The notes: generated from the letters alone by a model not told the origin. A stretch of 64,000 nucleotides of DNA from Cucumis sativus (GCF_000004075.3 NC_026661.2:4154001-4218000); one strand, 5' to 3'; counted from the first letter of the stretch, positions 42,501 to 54,811 are shown. Numbers and translations: made by a program.

Positions 42501-45500
42501 TTTCTTCTTATTGGGACAGATGACGTTATTGTTTCAGGAGTATTGAGTGCAAAGTGGTCCCCAGACCTCAAAGATGTTAGGTGTGACCTTGATCCAATGC
42601 TAATTGCAAATCATGTGAGGTACATGCAACTTTTTTCTGAAGGTTACTGCTTAAAGAATTTTGTTATACAATTGACAGTGCATTACTTTCGTATTTTTGA
42701 AAGATACAAATGCATTGCTCATTCTTACATTTTAATTGCACTTATCAAAATGTTTTTTTTTTTTTTTTTTTGGTTCTTGTCTTCTTGGTGCTTGAGTTTA
42801 AATCTTATGTATTGAAACTATTGCAAACTTTTACATTGTCATTACTTTTTTCTAAATGGAGAAGAAAAAGTTATTTTAGTACGTGTAATTTTAGCAAGAA
42901 GAGGATGAGGGTGATAAAATCATTTTGCAATTTACTTCTTCATTTTTTTTTTACTTTCCACTGTTTATACATGTTCAGTAGAAATACAACTTAATTAATT
43001 AGTTACTTTTAACTAATCTTGTGGTGGAGTATTGTAGTGCTAATATTAGTACAGTTGTATTATTATAAATATATTAGGCAGCCCTTTATTATCTTTTTCC
43101 TTTCCTTTTCTTTCAATACTGGTATGGGAGATACTTCCGTGACCCTAACTTATCTTTTAAACTAAATGGCGGTTTGGCTAGCAGGCTATAGAATCCCTAA
43201 AATTCTCTGTGAGAAGTCTCCCACCTTTTGACCATGTTACTTCTGGGTTTTTCAATCTTATGTTTCATCATTAATTTCCTCTAATGAAATTCCAAAAAAC
43301 ATGAACCTTGCGTCCACTTACTCCTCTAGTGAAATTCCTAATAGTATTCAACCTAATCTGATGGGGTCTAATAATGCCTTCTTATTTTTATTTCTTTACT
43401 TTTGCAGAAGAACCAATGAACTAAAGGCCGAGGTTGACATCCCTGATGATATAATTATGCAATTCACGCAGTTCTGGTCAGATTTCAAAGACACTCCTCT
43501 AAAAGGTGCAACTAACTTCCGCTAAGGTGGAATATGATGTATTATTTACATTTTATATCAGTGGTTGTTGCCTGTACTCGAAGGATCATTTATTGCCTTT
43601 CATGATAGAGTTTTCAATGCTTTTGTTCTATTGTGGTCCTCAGTTCTTAAATGTGGATTTTTTACGCGAAGTTCTATTTCATTTGTCATGCTGACATGGT
43701 TGAAGTTGTCCAGGAAGAAATGCTATTCTAAGAGGTATATGCCCTCAAGTGTTTGGACTTTTTACTGTAAAACTTGCAGGTATAAGTCCTCTTTCATCCA
43801 TTCAGTTAGGTCATCCCTCATCCCTCCCCAGTTTCCCAAAAAATGTAGAAACAAAAGTGCAGACGTCTAATTCTTAATTTCTGTGCACTTAAATTGAATC
43901 AATTTCAATATTTGTCCCATTTTCTCAACTTTTAGTGGCTTTAACACTCATTGGAGGTGTACAACATGTGGATATATCTGGTACTAAAGTTCGAGGTGAA
44001 TCTCATCTACTGTTGGTTGGTGATCCTGGTATTCTCATTCCCCTCTTTATATTTATTCTAGTCATAATATACTGATTTTGTGTGTAAAGGTTGGAAGTCT
44101 ATGAGCTATGTTTCAAGGGTGTGTATTTATTCACAACTAAGAGAGCCATTTACTAAAGATCCTTTTTTTTTTGTACAACGAGAAATTTAGGAAAATACAT
44201 CTATGCCATTCCATTTTTTTTTAATTGTAAAAAAGGATATTAGGTTGATTAATGAAAAATAGATAAAAATGTCTTAAATCACCAATTCAACCCAAAAACT
44301 TAAGCTAGTGGTTGAAGGCAAATTTAATTATATATCACCAACACTCCCCCTTACTTATGTGTTTGAAATATTTGACAGACCCAACAAGTTGGAAATCAAT
44401 TTTAATTGGGAGGAAACAACAATGCAGGGCTTCAACATAGGCCTCCCTGGACTACCTGCTCTAATACCATTTTAAATCGTCAAATCAACCAAAAAGCTTA
44501 AGCTAGTTAAAGGAAAATTTAATTATATATCACTAACAAAATATCAGGGGATACGAACTCCGAAAAGAATCTTTTCTAAGTCAACAAATGGTGAACTTAA
44601 CTAAGGGACCACTTTGAACCATTTTTCAACCTTACGAGGATCATTAATCAAAAGGGTATGTTCATTCTCTTTTTAGGCTGAGGCTAATTGTTTAGTGGTA
44701 GAGTAATGGATCTATGGCAGAACTTGTACAAATATTTGTCTCACTCAATGAAAGATAAACATTTCTTTTCATACATAGCTTCATTACTTTTTGCACATTC
44801 CCTATTATTGAAAGTCAATGATTATGTTATTATGAGAATTTGGGGAAATTTTGTCACCATGTAGAGTCAAGGTAATTTGGGGAAATTTGGACTTTCTCAT
44901 TTTCTCTAATTTAAAAGCACGACCACCAACACTTACTGTGAAACTGATTGAGAAAAAGTTAATATGAAAAGTTGAAGATCCCAGGCAATTATTAGTACTG
45001 AAAAGTGTTAGGTTGTTAATAGCTTGATTGGGCGTGAATCACTTTTTATCATTGAAGTTCAAATTTAAGGCTCATGAAGTGTTATTATATGTGAATCAGA
45101 ATCAGTGAACATGATGTAGATGAAGGTATAAATTTTAGGATTTTGAGGCCTATGTGCTTCTTTTGATACTTACAGTTACAGAAACAGCCTGAATTAGCTT
45201 ATTAACAAATATAACTAATTTTTTTCTTTGGAAGCATAATTCTAAATTTTCATTAAAATAGCATTCAAACTTGAAAACCTGCATTATGCAATATTAGATA
45301 TTTATAAATATGTGTGGAGTTCATCTGTGCCAGGTACTGGAAAGTCACAGTTCCTGAAATTTGCTGCCAAATTGAGCAACCGATCTGTTATTACCACTGG
45401 TTTAGGAAGCACTAGCGCTGGGCTAACTGTTGCTGCTGTGAAGGATGGAGGTAACTTTCAAAACTTTTTCCTTTCTATACATATTGAATGATCTGCAAAA

Positions 45501-48500
45501 TCAAGTTTAAAAGTGAAATTGTTTTAAATAGCAAAACTGTAGAATATATTTACAAATATAGAAAATTTTTACTCTCTATCTATAATAGATCGTGATAGAG
45601 CTAGATAGACATTGATCAATGCTATATTTTGCAAATAAGTTAGCTCATTTTGCTATATTTGAAAACATCTCTTAACATAAACTAATAAAGAACACTTATT
45701 ACTTCTTTTGGTTTAAATTCGAAACCTCAATTGTGATCATCCTTTTGTTTTTCTGCCCAACTTGATCAATTGACGTATCCTTACTATCTTGAAATGAAAC
45801 ATAGTTCCAGAGGCTATGACAAGTGTATTTGAGTGAAGCTAAAGGTGGGAACTTGAAGAAGTCTTCTTCTGATGATGAAATTTTATCTTATGAAACCAAT
45901 ATGTGTGGGGTCATTTGTTTTTTCTAATAAATAAGATATACTTAAGATATTGTTTCCCTGTCTCTCATAATCATGCTGTACATCTGTCTTGGAATATTTG
46001 TAGAAGTGGAATGGGTGATGATTTTAATATAGCAACTTTGGCTGTGTAATCTAATTTAACCTACACTATTAGTCTTTAAGTTTGTTTAGATGGACAGTCT
46101 TTTTCATTCGATCGCCAATTTTTTGGATCTCATCCACCTTCCTCATAAACAACAAATTTGTATGTTCATGGAACTGACAGGGGAATGGATGCTGGAGGCT
46201 GGGGCACTTGTATTGGCTGATGGAGGACTTTGTTGCATAGATGAAGTGGACAGGTGCATTCTTTTCAATTGGAAACATAGATATTTGATACTATAACTCG
46301 CCCTTTTGTAATTTCATACCATCAATCAAATTTTGTTTGGTTTTTTCACATAAAATAATAATAATAATAACAACTTGCATGTTGGGTTACACGGGTGAAA
46401 CTGGTTTTATTTAACAAATACGAAGACCTCAAATCTCTGAATTTCATTGCTCCTACATACTAGCCAATGGACCTGAAAAGGCACAATGAAACAATGAGGG
46501 ACGGGATATACAATTTACAAAGAAAGAAAAGAAATTAAATTTTTAAACAACAAATGTCACTAAGAAAAAAAATGGAAGAATACAGCCATACAGGACATAT
46601 AAAAAACCATGACCACAGAAAAGGCCCATAGGAAGGGTCTCCAACTAACAAAAATGTTACCTATTAAATAATTTTAAAAAACTTCAAATATATGTGACTA
46701 GCCTGTCTATGCTAATAGGAATCTGTAGATTGCAGTTGAAATTGATAGAAAATTTATTAAAAGAGGAAAGAAGATCTACAATATCCTTGAGAGGCCTGGA
46801 CTTCGCGGCAAAAACCAATCTCCAAATTCTGACTATCCCCACAATTTGGAGGAGTGCAAAGGAATCCTTAGGAAATTTGGTCCCTCATTTGTTTTCATGT
46901 TTCTCTGTAGGCTTTGATTTCAAAAACTTTTTGTAAGTATTCTATAGACATTATTTCACATAGTTGGAGTCCTTTTTGGTAAAGGAAGTTCCCATTTTTG
47001 TAGGCTTTTTTTTTTTCTCAATGAGGTCGAACGGCTGTGATCAGTGGCGGATCCAGAAAATTTATTGACAGGGGGCTTCGAGTTGTAACTTAGAGGAAAA
47101 ATAAAAATCTGGAAAAAAAACTACATAAGTAAGACTTGAACTTTGATTGGAAGGAGGGCTGACACATAGTTATCACTAAACTGTCTACAAATATTAAGTA
47201 ATAATTGATTTTGTTTATACATATTATATAAAAACAATAAAGTTGAGGAGCCCCATCTGGGCCTATACTAAATCCGCAGGTGGCTGTGATGGACCAATGT
47301 ATTATCCTCATTGTTTCTTTCATTTTTCTCAACGAAAATTGTTTTCATAAAAAAATGACGGATTTGCCCCTCTATGGAAATATCGTTTATAGTTGGACTC
47401 CATTTCTTTAGAGGGGTTTGGTTTTCTGTATGAGTATTCTCTTGTGTTCTTTTCTTTTTTCCTTGATGAACGCCGTTGTTTCTTTAAAAAAATGACATGT
47501 GCGCATCTAGTATTCTAGTGACATCCTTTTTTATAGAAAGAAAAAAGAGAAGAGAAACAGTTACCTGATTCAACTAATAGCATCCTTAATATTGGACTAA
47601 TATTCCTTACATGTGCACTATGCTAAAATTTTATTGAAACAATTTAAAATTTGATAGTATGGGGTTTCATCTCAAAACCAATTGACAATTAGAAGAGTAG
47701 CCCATCTATCTTATATGAAGTATGAGTCCCCTTGGTTTTTTCAATGTGGGACTCTCAACTTCTCCAATAATTTATTCATTTCATTTTGAAAAAATAAATA
47801 AAAGTAGATTTGAAAAACTTTAAGCCCCGGATCAAGATGCTTGTTCATTTTCTTCTTATTTGTAACTTAAGATACATTTTTTTTCCTTTTTATCAGCATG
47901 AGAGAACATGACAGAGCCACGATCCATGAAGCAATGGAGCAACAGACTATAAGTGTGGCAAAGGTATTATTTATCTCTAATATAAATGGTTAAGTTGATA
48001 TTCTGAGAGCATGCTATGCTGGAACCAGAGATAAACATCTTTTCTTCTTCTTCTTCTTGAACTAGAGATGATCATGATGAACATTATGTAGTGTAAAAAG
48101 GGGCAATTGGCAAACACATTGTATTATCTGTTCATCTTCTTCTTGAACTAGAGATAAACATGATGAACATCATGTAGTGTAAAAAGAGGCAATTGGCAAA
48201 CACATTGTATTATCTCTTCTTCTTCTTCTTCAACTAGAGATAAACATGATGAACATTATGTAGTGTAAAAAGGGACGATTGGCAAACACATTGTATTATA
48301 TGTGAATTTTGGTAATTGTCTATAGAGTCTAGAATCAAACTTAAATGAGATAAGCGGGAGACAGACCAAAGCAGAAAATGAGGGAAAGGTTGAAAGGAAG
48401 GAGGGAACAACTAGAGATAAACATGATGAACATTTTGTAGTGTAAAAAGGGGCAATTGGCTAACACATTGTATTATCGTTGAATTTTGGTAAATTTTCTG

Positions 48501-51500
48501 CAGAGTCTAGAATCAAACCTAAATAAGATAAGTGGGAGAGAGACCAAAAAAAAAAAAAAGAAAAAAGAGGGAAAGGTTGAAAGGAAGGAGGGGACTTAAA
48601 ACAAACCTAAAACTATATATTAAACTTTAGTTTAGCTACGTAGTGTAAAAAGGGGTGATTGACGAACACATTGTTTTATCTGTGAATTTTGGTAAATTGT
48701 CTGCAGTGTCTAGAATCAAACCTAAATAAGATAAGTGGGAGAGAGACTAACGCAGAAGATGAGGGAAAGGCTGGAAGGAAGGAGAGAGCTTAAAATAAAC
48801 CTAAAACTATATATTAAACTTCAGTTTATTTGAAAATAAAAAAGACAAGATATTTGACCTAGTTTAGTTTCTCTGTATTTGTGATGTAGTAGGATTAGGG
48901 TAAATTGAGGTATTTTGGTCATCCTTAGTTGATTATTATTATTTTTAACATAAAAAAGGGTTTATAATGAAACCATTCGTTCAATAATATCATGCCTCAC
49001 AAGCAAAACACGTCACTATGTACAACCCAGAATCAAGAAGAAACTCTGATAAAAGTTCTATGATCTTAAAACGAAGTTGCAACCTAACTTTCGGGCATGC
49101 TTTTGATAATATCTGAATCACCGGGATCGATAATGCTGAGGCAGCATTCTCTGTAGTATTTGCCACAAACAGTTCCAAGGTCAACATTGCTTCCATTGTA
49201 ATGGTGAACTCCAACCTTGGCCAATATTGCATAGTATTTGATCTCAGACTTTCGGACTGGAGGGCAGTTGTTGGCAATGATGATCTGCTTACCTTTAGAG
49301 TTCATCAAGGTCTTGAGGACGGTTTTGTATCCCAAGGCGTATTTCCCACTTTTCATGATGAGAGTGAGTGTTGTTGATGCTCTCATGGGCCTTCTTTGTT
49401 TTCTTTGCGGCCACCATGATTGAATATTTGAAGCTGTACTCACCAACTAAACAACTAGTTGATTATTATTAGAATTTGATTAATTAGGATATGGATTAAT
49501 ATTAGTTTCTGTTGGGCATTAAAATCTCTGACCTGAGTAAAACCGAGTAATAACAACCCTGTTGAACGTTATAATGTGAAAGTAAAATTCAAATTCACAA
49601 CCCATGCTAGCTAGTAGTTAAGTCCGATTATCAAAATATCCAAAGATCAACAAAAAAAAAAGAAAGAACAATGACAAAATTACTCGAGGACATTTGAGAG
49701 AGCTAAAAATTCTCTCCAATCCTTCAGCCTCAACCAAATTCTTCACACCCTGGCCCTAACAAACCCCTACAAAAACCACCAGCTGGGCCCCACCTGCAGC
49801 TCCAATTTTTTTTTTTTTTTTGTAGTTCTCGTAACCATCTCTTTCTTTTTCATGAATCATCATTTCTGTTGTTTTCTGCTTTTTTTTCACAAAGCTTGGT
49901 TTCTCCTTGATACTGTTACTTTTTTCTTTGGGTGGTATTTTTTTTCTCAAACAAATGGTCTAAATATTGGAGTTACGTAAAGTATTAACTTGAAAGTTAT
50001 CCACAGTATTTGATAATGTCTTCTTACGTTGTTCAAGAAAACTGATAAATACAAAGTAAGCTGAACAATTGAACGTAGAAGTAGGATAAGAAAATAACAG
50101 AGTAAGCAAATGGCAAGAGTCAGCATCAGGCATAACATCTATGTTCAAATAAATGACAACTGTTTGTTGTTTGTAAGCTGCTGTCCGGCCATACCTTATT
50201 CAAGTTAGAAGGCCAGCATTGTAGTTATCTTCTTCCTGCATGTTTGTTTCTGCGAAGTTACTTTAATTAAGAAGTATCTATATCTGCAATTTTACATATT
50301 TTCTTTCACCTACGTTCTTACCCTATTTTCTTTTGTGTTTACCTTTTTTAGGCGGGTCTTGTAACAACTCTCAGTACTAGAACGATAGTATTTGGCGCAA
50401 CAAATCCTAAAGGACAGTATGACCCTGAACAACGTATCACTTTCACATTATTTGTGGTTTAATCTAACAACCAAGAGTGTGGTTTCTAAATAACACAAAC
50501 TTGCATTTATTTGGGGCTGGGTTAACTTATTGGGTTGTTACTGGGATGTTAATGATAGACTCTATAGGAGAGGTGATAATTACTATTCTTCCTTTGGTTT
50601 CACCTTTTTGACAAACTGTTTATATTCCATGCACTTTTCTCTTTATTTTTCCTATTGCATCCTCACAAAGAAAGCGCACCCCCCTGATTCTTGAACAAAT
50701 ATTTGAATCCTTAACAAGAAAACCCCCTCAATATTTGTGTTAAACATATATTCAAATCCTTTATAAGAAAAACCCCTTGACATTTATGTTTGAATAGATG
50801 TATGCTTCCAGAATTTCCCACAATCTCTTCAAAACTTCAAAAATTAGGCAAAGAAATGGTTGTCATAAAGTCGATGGGAATTTAGCAAAAGGGAGGTTGG
50901 AGGCGTGAACTGTTTCATTATCCTTAGAGTAGGAATATCAACCATGAGGCCTCTGGTAAGTCACTATGGTGATTGTTAATAGAGATTGAAAGCCTTATAT
51001 TTGAATATGCTACATTTAAGTGTCTCAGAGTAAGTGAAAAATGGCGGCTGAAATATGTAATGCAGGCAGGGGATATGTGTTTTGAAGTTGAGGAAATATT
51101 TAAATGGTTGTTTAGGAAAGCACTTGAAGATTCTGTAAGTTCTCCATAGGGTTCAATGATCTTGTGTAAATGTAGAATCAAATGGTCTTTTAGGAAAGTA
51201 GTTGAAGATTATGGAAGTTCTCAAAGTCAAATTTCCTTCCAGCATATCAAATCTTATTAATTTGTACTAACGATATCGACAACTTCTACTTCAACATTTT
51301 TATAATTTTCTTTTTATTTTCACCTTCAACATCCCCTCCTTTGATTATGTGCATGCATGCTTGTGTTCTTGCAACGATGTATCTACTTTGGAAAGCAATA
51401 TTAGGTCTTCCTTAATGTGATTAGCTCTCTCTGTCAATACAACACTCTCCGGTCCCTTATTGAGCAGATTTGATATTGTTCTTGTGCTTTTGGATACAAA

Positions 51501-54500
51501 AAACCCTGAATGGGATGCAGTTGTTTCATCTCATATTCTCTATGAGGTAAATGTGCTCTCTTTATTATGATATCAATTTCTTTTTTCTTTTATGTTCTTG
51601 TAATTGTCTAATGATGATCATTTATAGAGCGAACAAGAAAAGGGAAAGCGTGACAATGATCTTTCAAATAACTGGCCTCTTACTATGCTTCGAAGGTACG
51701 AGTGTCTTCACAACAAGATTTGGTTTACCTTTTGAATTTCAGTGGGATAATTACTGTTGTAATTTCATTCTTTAATAAGTTGGAGTCCTAACAGCTTTAA
51801 TCTCATACCAGTTCTATTTTTAGTACCAAGTCTTCCGAGCAAGATGTGAGTTGATTATTGGTGAATGGGCAAGTTTACATTAAACGGGCCTCATTTGTCT
51901 TCACCTAGTTAAAAAAAGCTGTCATAAATGAATCCAATCAGAATTTTGTATCCAAAAATTCAAACATTACTCTTCCTTCCCATAACCCTTGAAAAAAATC
52001 CCACATGTGAGTTAATGGTTAATCATGATGTTTGCCAAGATTTCTTAGAAGAAAACTGTCAATCTTCCTTCTCCATCCCAGGCTTAAAGGTCACTTTTAC
52101 TAAAGGAATTTTTAAAAGGTAAATGAGCAGTTCTCACCTTGCTCATCCGAAGCTAGTGATGATTACGATGTTAGGCCATGTTTACCCTATTGAATGTAAT
52201 AGATCAATGGGAATAAAAAATGTGGGCTCCATTTGATTACTTTTGGTGTTGTTTACTAGTTCTCCATTTGAATTGACACATGAGACCTACATCCAAATTT
52301 GTAATGTAATAACGTAACCCGATTGCACCTGAGAATTACGTCGCATCGTTACTTTTACCATTATAGTTATCATTATCACGTTATGACTACCATTATTGTT
52401 ACCGTTACAACTGTAAATTATCAATTTTGACAATTTTATTGTTACTGTTACTGCTTGATCCTCAGAGGTAGAGGTAGCAGTAACAGTAAATTTGACAAAG
52501 TTCATAATTTTAAGTTAACGTGATAAGAAACAATCCAAATATGTTTGTGATTCAAGCTCATTATAATTGATCCATCAATGAAATTCCATTATAATTAATC
52601 AATTTTCATTACGGTTTTGCAAACGTGTAGCCTTAATATAAGTAGTGAGGAATGTGATAATCCTGCTTTGCATCTCGTTATTGAGGAAACTTTTAATGAA
52701 GAGCACTATGGCGAAGCTTGCATTTCATTGTTTCAACAACAGGATACTAAATATCCTTAAGAAGTGAGATACTCTCTTCTGTCTTCTCAAATCCCCTCAA
52801 AGTTCTCTTCTATTGTTAATCTTTGTATTTTTCAACCTCTTTAGGATTTCTTTCCCTTTTAGTCAGCAGGCTGTTGGAGGAAATGAAGCGACCTGGTTTT
52901 GTTTCTCCTTTCATTAAATCAATTTGGTGTTCAAAAGGATTTGGTGGGTTGTTGTGGAAGTTTTTGGATTTCAGGAGGCCTCCTTATTATGAGGAATGAA
53001 TGCAAGGCTGGAGTACTAAAGGTAATGTTCTACAAGCCAAGAGAATGCGAAAGTCGTTTTCCGATGTTCTACAAGACATGGTTGGAGGAGAAGAGCTTTT
53101 GTTGTATGGTTGAGCTTTTCTCAGGAGATAAAGGGAGAACTTTGGCCAAAGATTCACCATTTCCCTGTGTAGTCACAAGGAAATTAGTAGCTCTTTTGTG
53201 GAGTTCTTTAATAATTTAGGAGGCCTTTTCAGTGGATGGTCCGTCGTTCAATTTTTTAGTGGTAGAAACCTTAAAGGATTTGGGCTTTCGTCAGTGTGGT
53301 TATATATATAAAACGAAGTTTCAGTGGTATGTTTGGTCCTCTTTGTCAGATTATTGTGTTGCATATTGGTAGAGCTGTCTTTTTCTCTCACTGCACAATT
53401 GCGCATTCTCCACTGGAAAGCTTTCGAAAGTAATGATTTTTTAATTTGTTATTGTGATTCTCATTTGAGTCTTCGATTATTGGGCTGCATACTTTTTCTA
53501 AGTTCTGTATTGGTTATATTTGTTTTTGTTTTTTTGTTTCATTATTCTTTTTGAGCATTAGCCTCTGTTCATTTTTATCCATGAAAAGTTTTCTTTTAGA
53601 AAAATGATTGTTTTCACTTGAGGCCCCTGTCATTAGTGATCTAACCTGTAAGGTACTGCTTAAACTACCATATTAATTTAAAAACCTTTTGTAGATACAT
53701 CCAATTCGTAAAAGGATACTTCAGACCGGTGCTTACTCAGGAGGCTGAACAAATTATCTCAAACTATTATCAGCTTCAAAGAAGATCAGCAATGGATAAT
53801 GCAGGTCTCACTTGAAAATGGTCTAAACACGACATTGGTCTAATTTTATCCTTCTAATTCTGGATTCTTAAACCATGCAGCCAGGACAACGGTACGCATG
53901 CTTGAAAGCTTGATACGCTTAGCACAAGGTTTGTTCGTCTTATTTTTCATTGTTTTCTTGACAAATTCTCATCTCTCTTCTAACGCTTCTTCTCCACCAA
54001 CGTTTTAGCACATGCACGTCTTATGTTTAGAAATGAGGTTACCCGGCTCGATGCCATTACGGCTATTTTGTGCATCGAATCATCCATGATGACCTCAGCT
54101 TTAGTGGATAGTGTTGGGAATGCCTTGCACTCCAATTTTACCGAGAACCCAGATGAGGAATGTATCCTTCCTTGCTATGCTTAAATTTATATTTCTTACT
54201 TTTTGATGGATGCTAACTCTATTATATTAGCTACAAAAGGGAATATAAAAAGTTGCTACCAAACCACTAATTGGCATTTGTCTGCATAAAATTTGAAATT
54301 GGTTTTAAATTCTTACAGTATCACTTAGGTTCAAACATATTATTATTAGTCTCTGTATTTTGGTTCTTACAACATTTTTTTTGTACTTATACCAAATTAA
54401 TAGTGACTATTTCCTTGCAAATCTCAGGATGAAAAATGTTATAGGATCTAAATTATAGAAACTAGAAATTCGTTCAAATATTATCTTTCAGTTTGTGGTT

Positions 54501-54811
54501 AATGGAATTATCTTATACTTTTCAGTATATTAGTTTTTCTGCCTTTCAAACCCAAAGTTTGGTAAGGAATTATGTTGGGAATGATGCATTTGTTTCGTTA
54601 ACCTCTTCCATTCTCCTGCTTTCATTTCTTAATTCTCTACCTAAATATTAGTACTAAGACTAGAGCTATTGTTTTGTTTCATGCCATTCTTTGTACACAT
54701 TACTTTAAACTACACTGTTACCGTAAGATGTTGAGTTCTTGACTCCATGCTTTACTAGATGCAAAGCAAGAAATTTTGATCCTTGATAAGCTCAAATCGG
54801 TGGACGAATAG
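36569..54811 (+). CDS. MCM9: MCM9, MCM-family DNA helicase
   Basis: Twenty exons: 36569-36714, 36787-36889, 36974-37073, 37181-37319, 38664-38730, 39694-39868, 42520-42619, 43408-43505, 43714-43779, 43936-44028, 45334-45450, 46181-46253, 47897-47963, 50352-50433, 51425-51546, 51628-51695, 53695-53804, 53881-53928, 54009-54161, 54759-54811. They join in frame to 659 residues, near the roughly 646 I recall for Arabidopsis. MCM9 acts with MCM8 in homologous-recombination repair and meiosis in the nucleus. Landmarks: zinc-finger Cys157, Cys160, Cys182 and Cys190 or 197; Walker A GDPGTGKS at 360-367, split by intron 10; Walker B CCIDEVD at 419-425; sensor 1 [12 protein letters not shown]; arginine finger LLSRFD (Arg490); and the C-terminal AAA+ lid helices [14 protein letters not shown] and [15 protein letters not shown]. 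The Phe usual in DEFD is Val. Introns are very long and full of transposons, but all splice sites are GT-AG. Confidence 0.93.
37320..38663. other. MCM9 intron 4
   Basis: No gene. TTA-GGACCTGTTTAGG (37528) and TTA-GGGCCTTGTTTG (about 37593) resemble ends of Tourist/Harbinger-type MITEs, but matching right ends were not found. Confidence 0.35.
40240..41560 (-). mobile_element. LINE retrotransposon 3' fragment in MCM9 intron 6, minus strand
   Basis: Broken minus-strand frames encode the region after the polymerase of plant LINEs: the segment before 41198 with [16 protein letters not shown], and the reverse-transcriptase zinc-binding domain near 40900-41083 ([14 protein letters not shown] ... 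[21 protein letters not shown]). Stops and frame changes show it is old. It lies antisense to the host gene. Confidence 0.75.
41520..42150 (+). mobile_element. LINE retrotransposon 3' end with poly(A), plus strand, MCM9 intron 6
   Basis: Plus-strand frames show the extreme C-terminus of a LINE polyprotein ([26 protein letters not shown] ... [12 protein letters not shown]), followed by about 200 bases of 3' UTR and an A-rich tail (42129-42152). Its orientation is opposite to the adjacent LINE piece, so there were two insertions or an inversion. Confidence 0.7.
44270..44538 (-). mobile_element. TRIM (miniature LTR retrotransposon) in MCM9 intron 10
   Basis: Terminal direct repeats of about 70 bp (44270-44343 and 44471-44538, each reading minus strand TGTTRGTGATATATAAT...) flank a 130-bp middle without genes. 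A minus-strand primer-binding site TGGTATTAGAGC (44458-44469) sits beside the right repeat. Size and layout are those of a terminal-repeat retrotransposon in miniature. No clear target duplication. Confidence 0.7.
45515..45680. mobile_element. Palindromic MITE copy in MCM9 intron 11
   Basis: Ends with AATAGCAAAACTGTAGAATAT on the left and a GCTATATTT complement on the right, with TCTATC...GATAGA words in the centre, like the element in XRCC4 intron 2 but more diverged. Confidence 0.45.
47034..47290. mobile_element. hAT-type MITE with 8-bp target duplication, MCM9 intron 12
   Basis: Element 47042-47282 (241 bp) is flanked by the perfect 8-bp repeat GCTGTGAT (47034-47041 and 47283-47290). Its ends are CAGTGGCGGATCCAG on the left and, in reverse, CACCTGCGGATTTAG on the right: imperfect inverted repeats of the kind found in plant hAT transposons, which make 8-bp duplications. 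No transposase is encoded. Confidence 0.8.
48030..48830. repeat. Irregular minisatellite in MCM9 intron 13
   Basis: The word GATGAACATTATGTAGTGTA followed by AAAAGGGGCAATTGGCAAACACATTG recurs about five times (near 48070, 48160, 48245, 48425 and 48640). GTCTAGAATCAAACCTAAAT with GATAAGTGGGAGAG recurs at about 48327, 48506 and 48715, and TTC runs sit between. Units are 80-200 bp and unequal, so the array grew by repeated partial duplications. Confidence 0.85.
49084..49416 (-). pseudogene. RPL30: Processed pseudogene of cytosolic ribosomal protein L30 (eL30)
   Basis: Intron-less minus-strand copy of the whole RPL30 coding region. The start region reads [16 protein letters not shown], then a 2-bp loss near 49371 shifts the frame. 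After the shift the sequence runs [74 protein letters not shown] to the stop at 49084. Functional L30 genes have introns in plants, so this is a reverse-transcribed copy dropped into MCM9 intron 13. Matching 3' UTR-like sequence continues left to about 48990. Confidence 0.88.
52171..52635. mobile_element. Tourist/Harbinger-type MITE with TTA target duplication, MCM9 intron 16
   Basis: Element 52174-52632 begins GGCCATGTTTACCC and ends GCAAACGTGTAGCC, whose complement GGCTACACGTTTGC is an imperfect inverted repeat. Each side is flanked by TTA, the 3-bp target of PIF/Harbinger elements. Interior words recur at 25715-25775 and 60640-60910. Confidence 0.7.
52640..53560 (+). other. Coding-like relic in MCM9 intron 16, unidentified
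   Basis: Broken plus-strand frames with ordinary codon-like composition (for example 52899-53219 and an acidic stretch before 52760), plus a matching stretch before the Tourist element (51900-52130). I suspect one degraded retroelement-derived coding region split by the MITE, but I recognise no domain. Confidence 0.3.

Noticed and set aside
46694..46936. 80-codon plus-strand frame in MCM9 intron 12
   Set aside because: No family features; lies in non-coding intron DNA.
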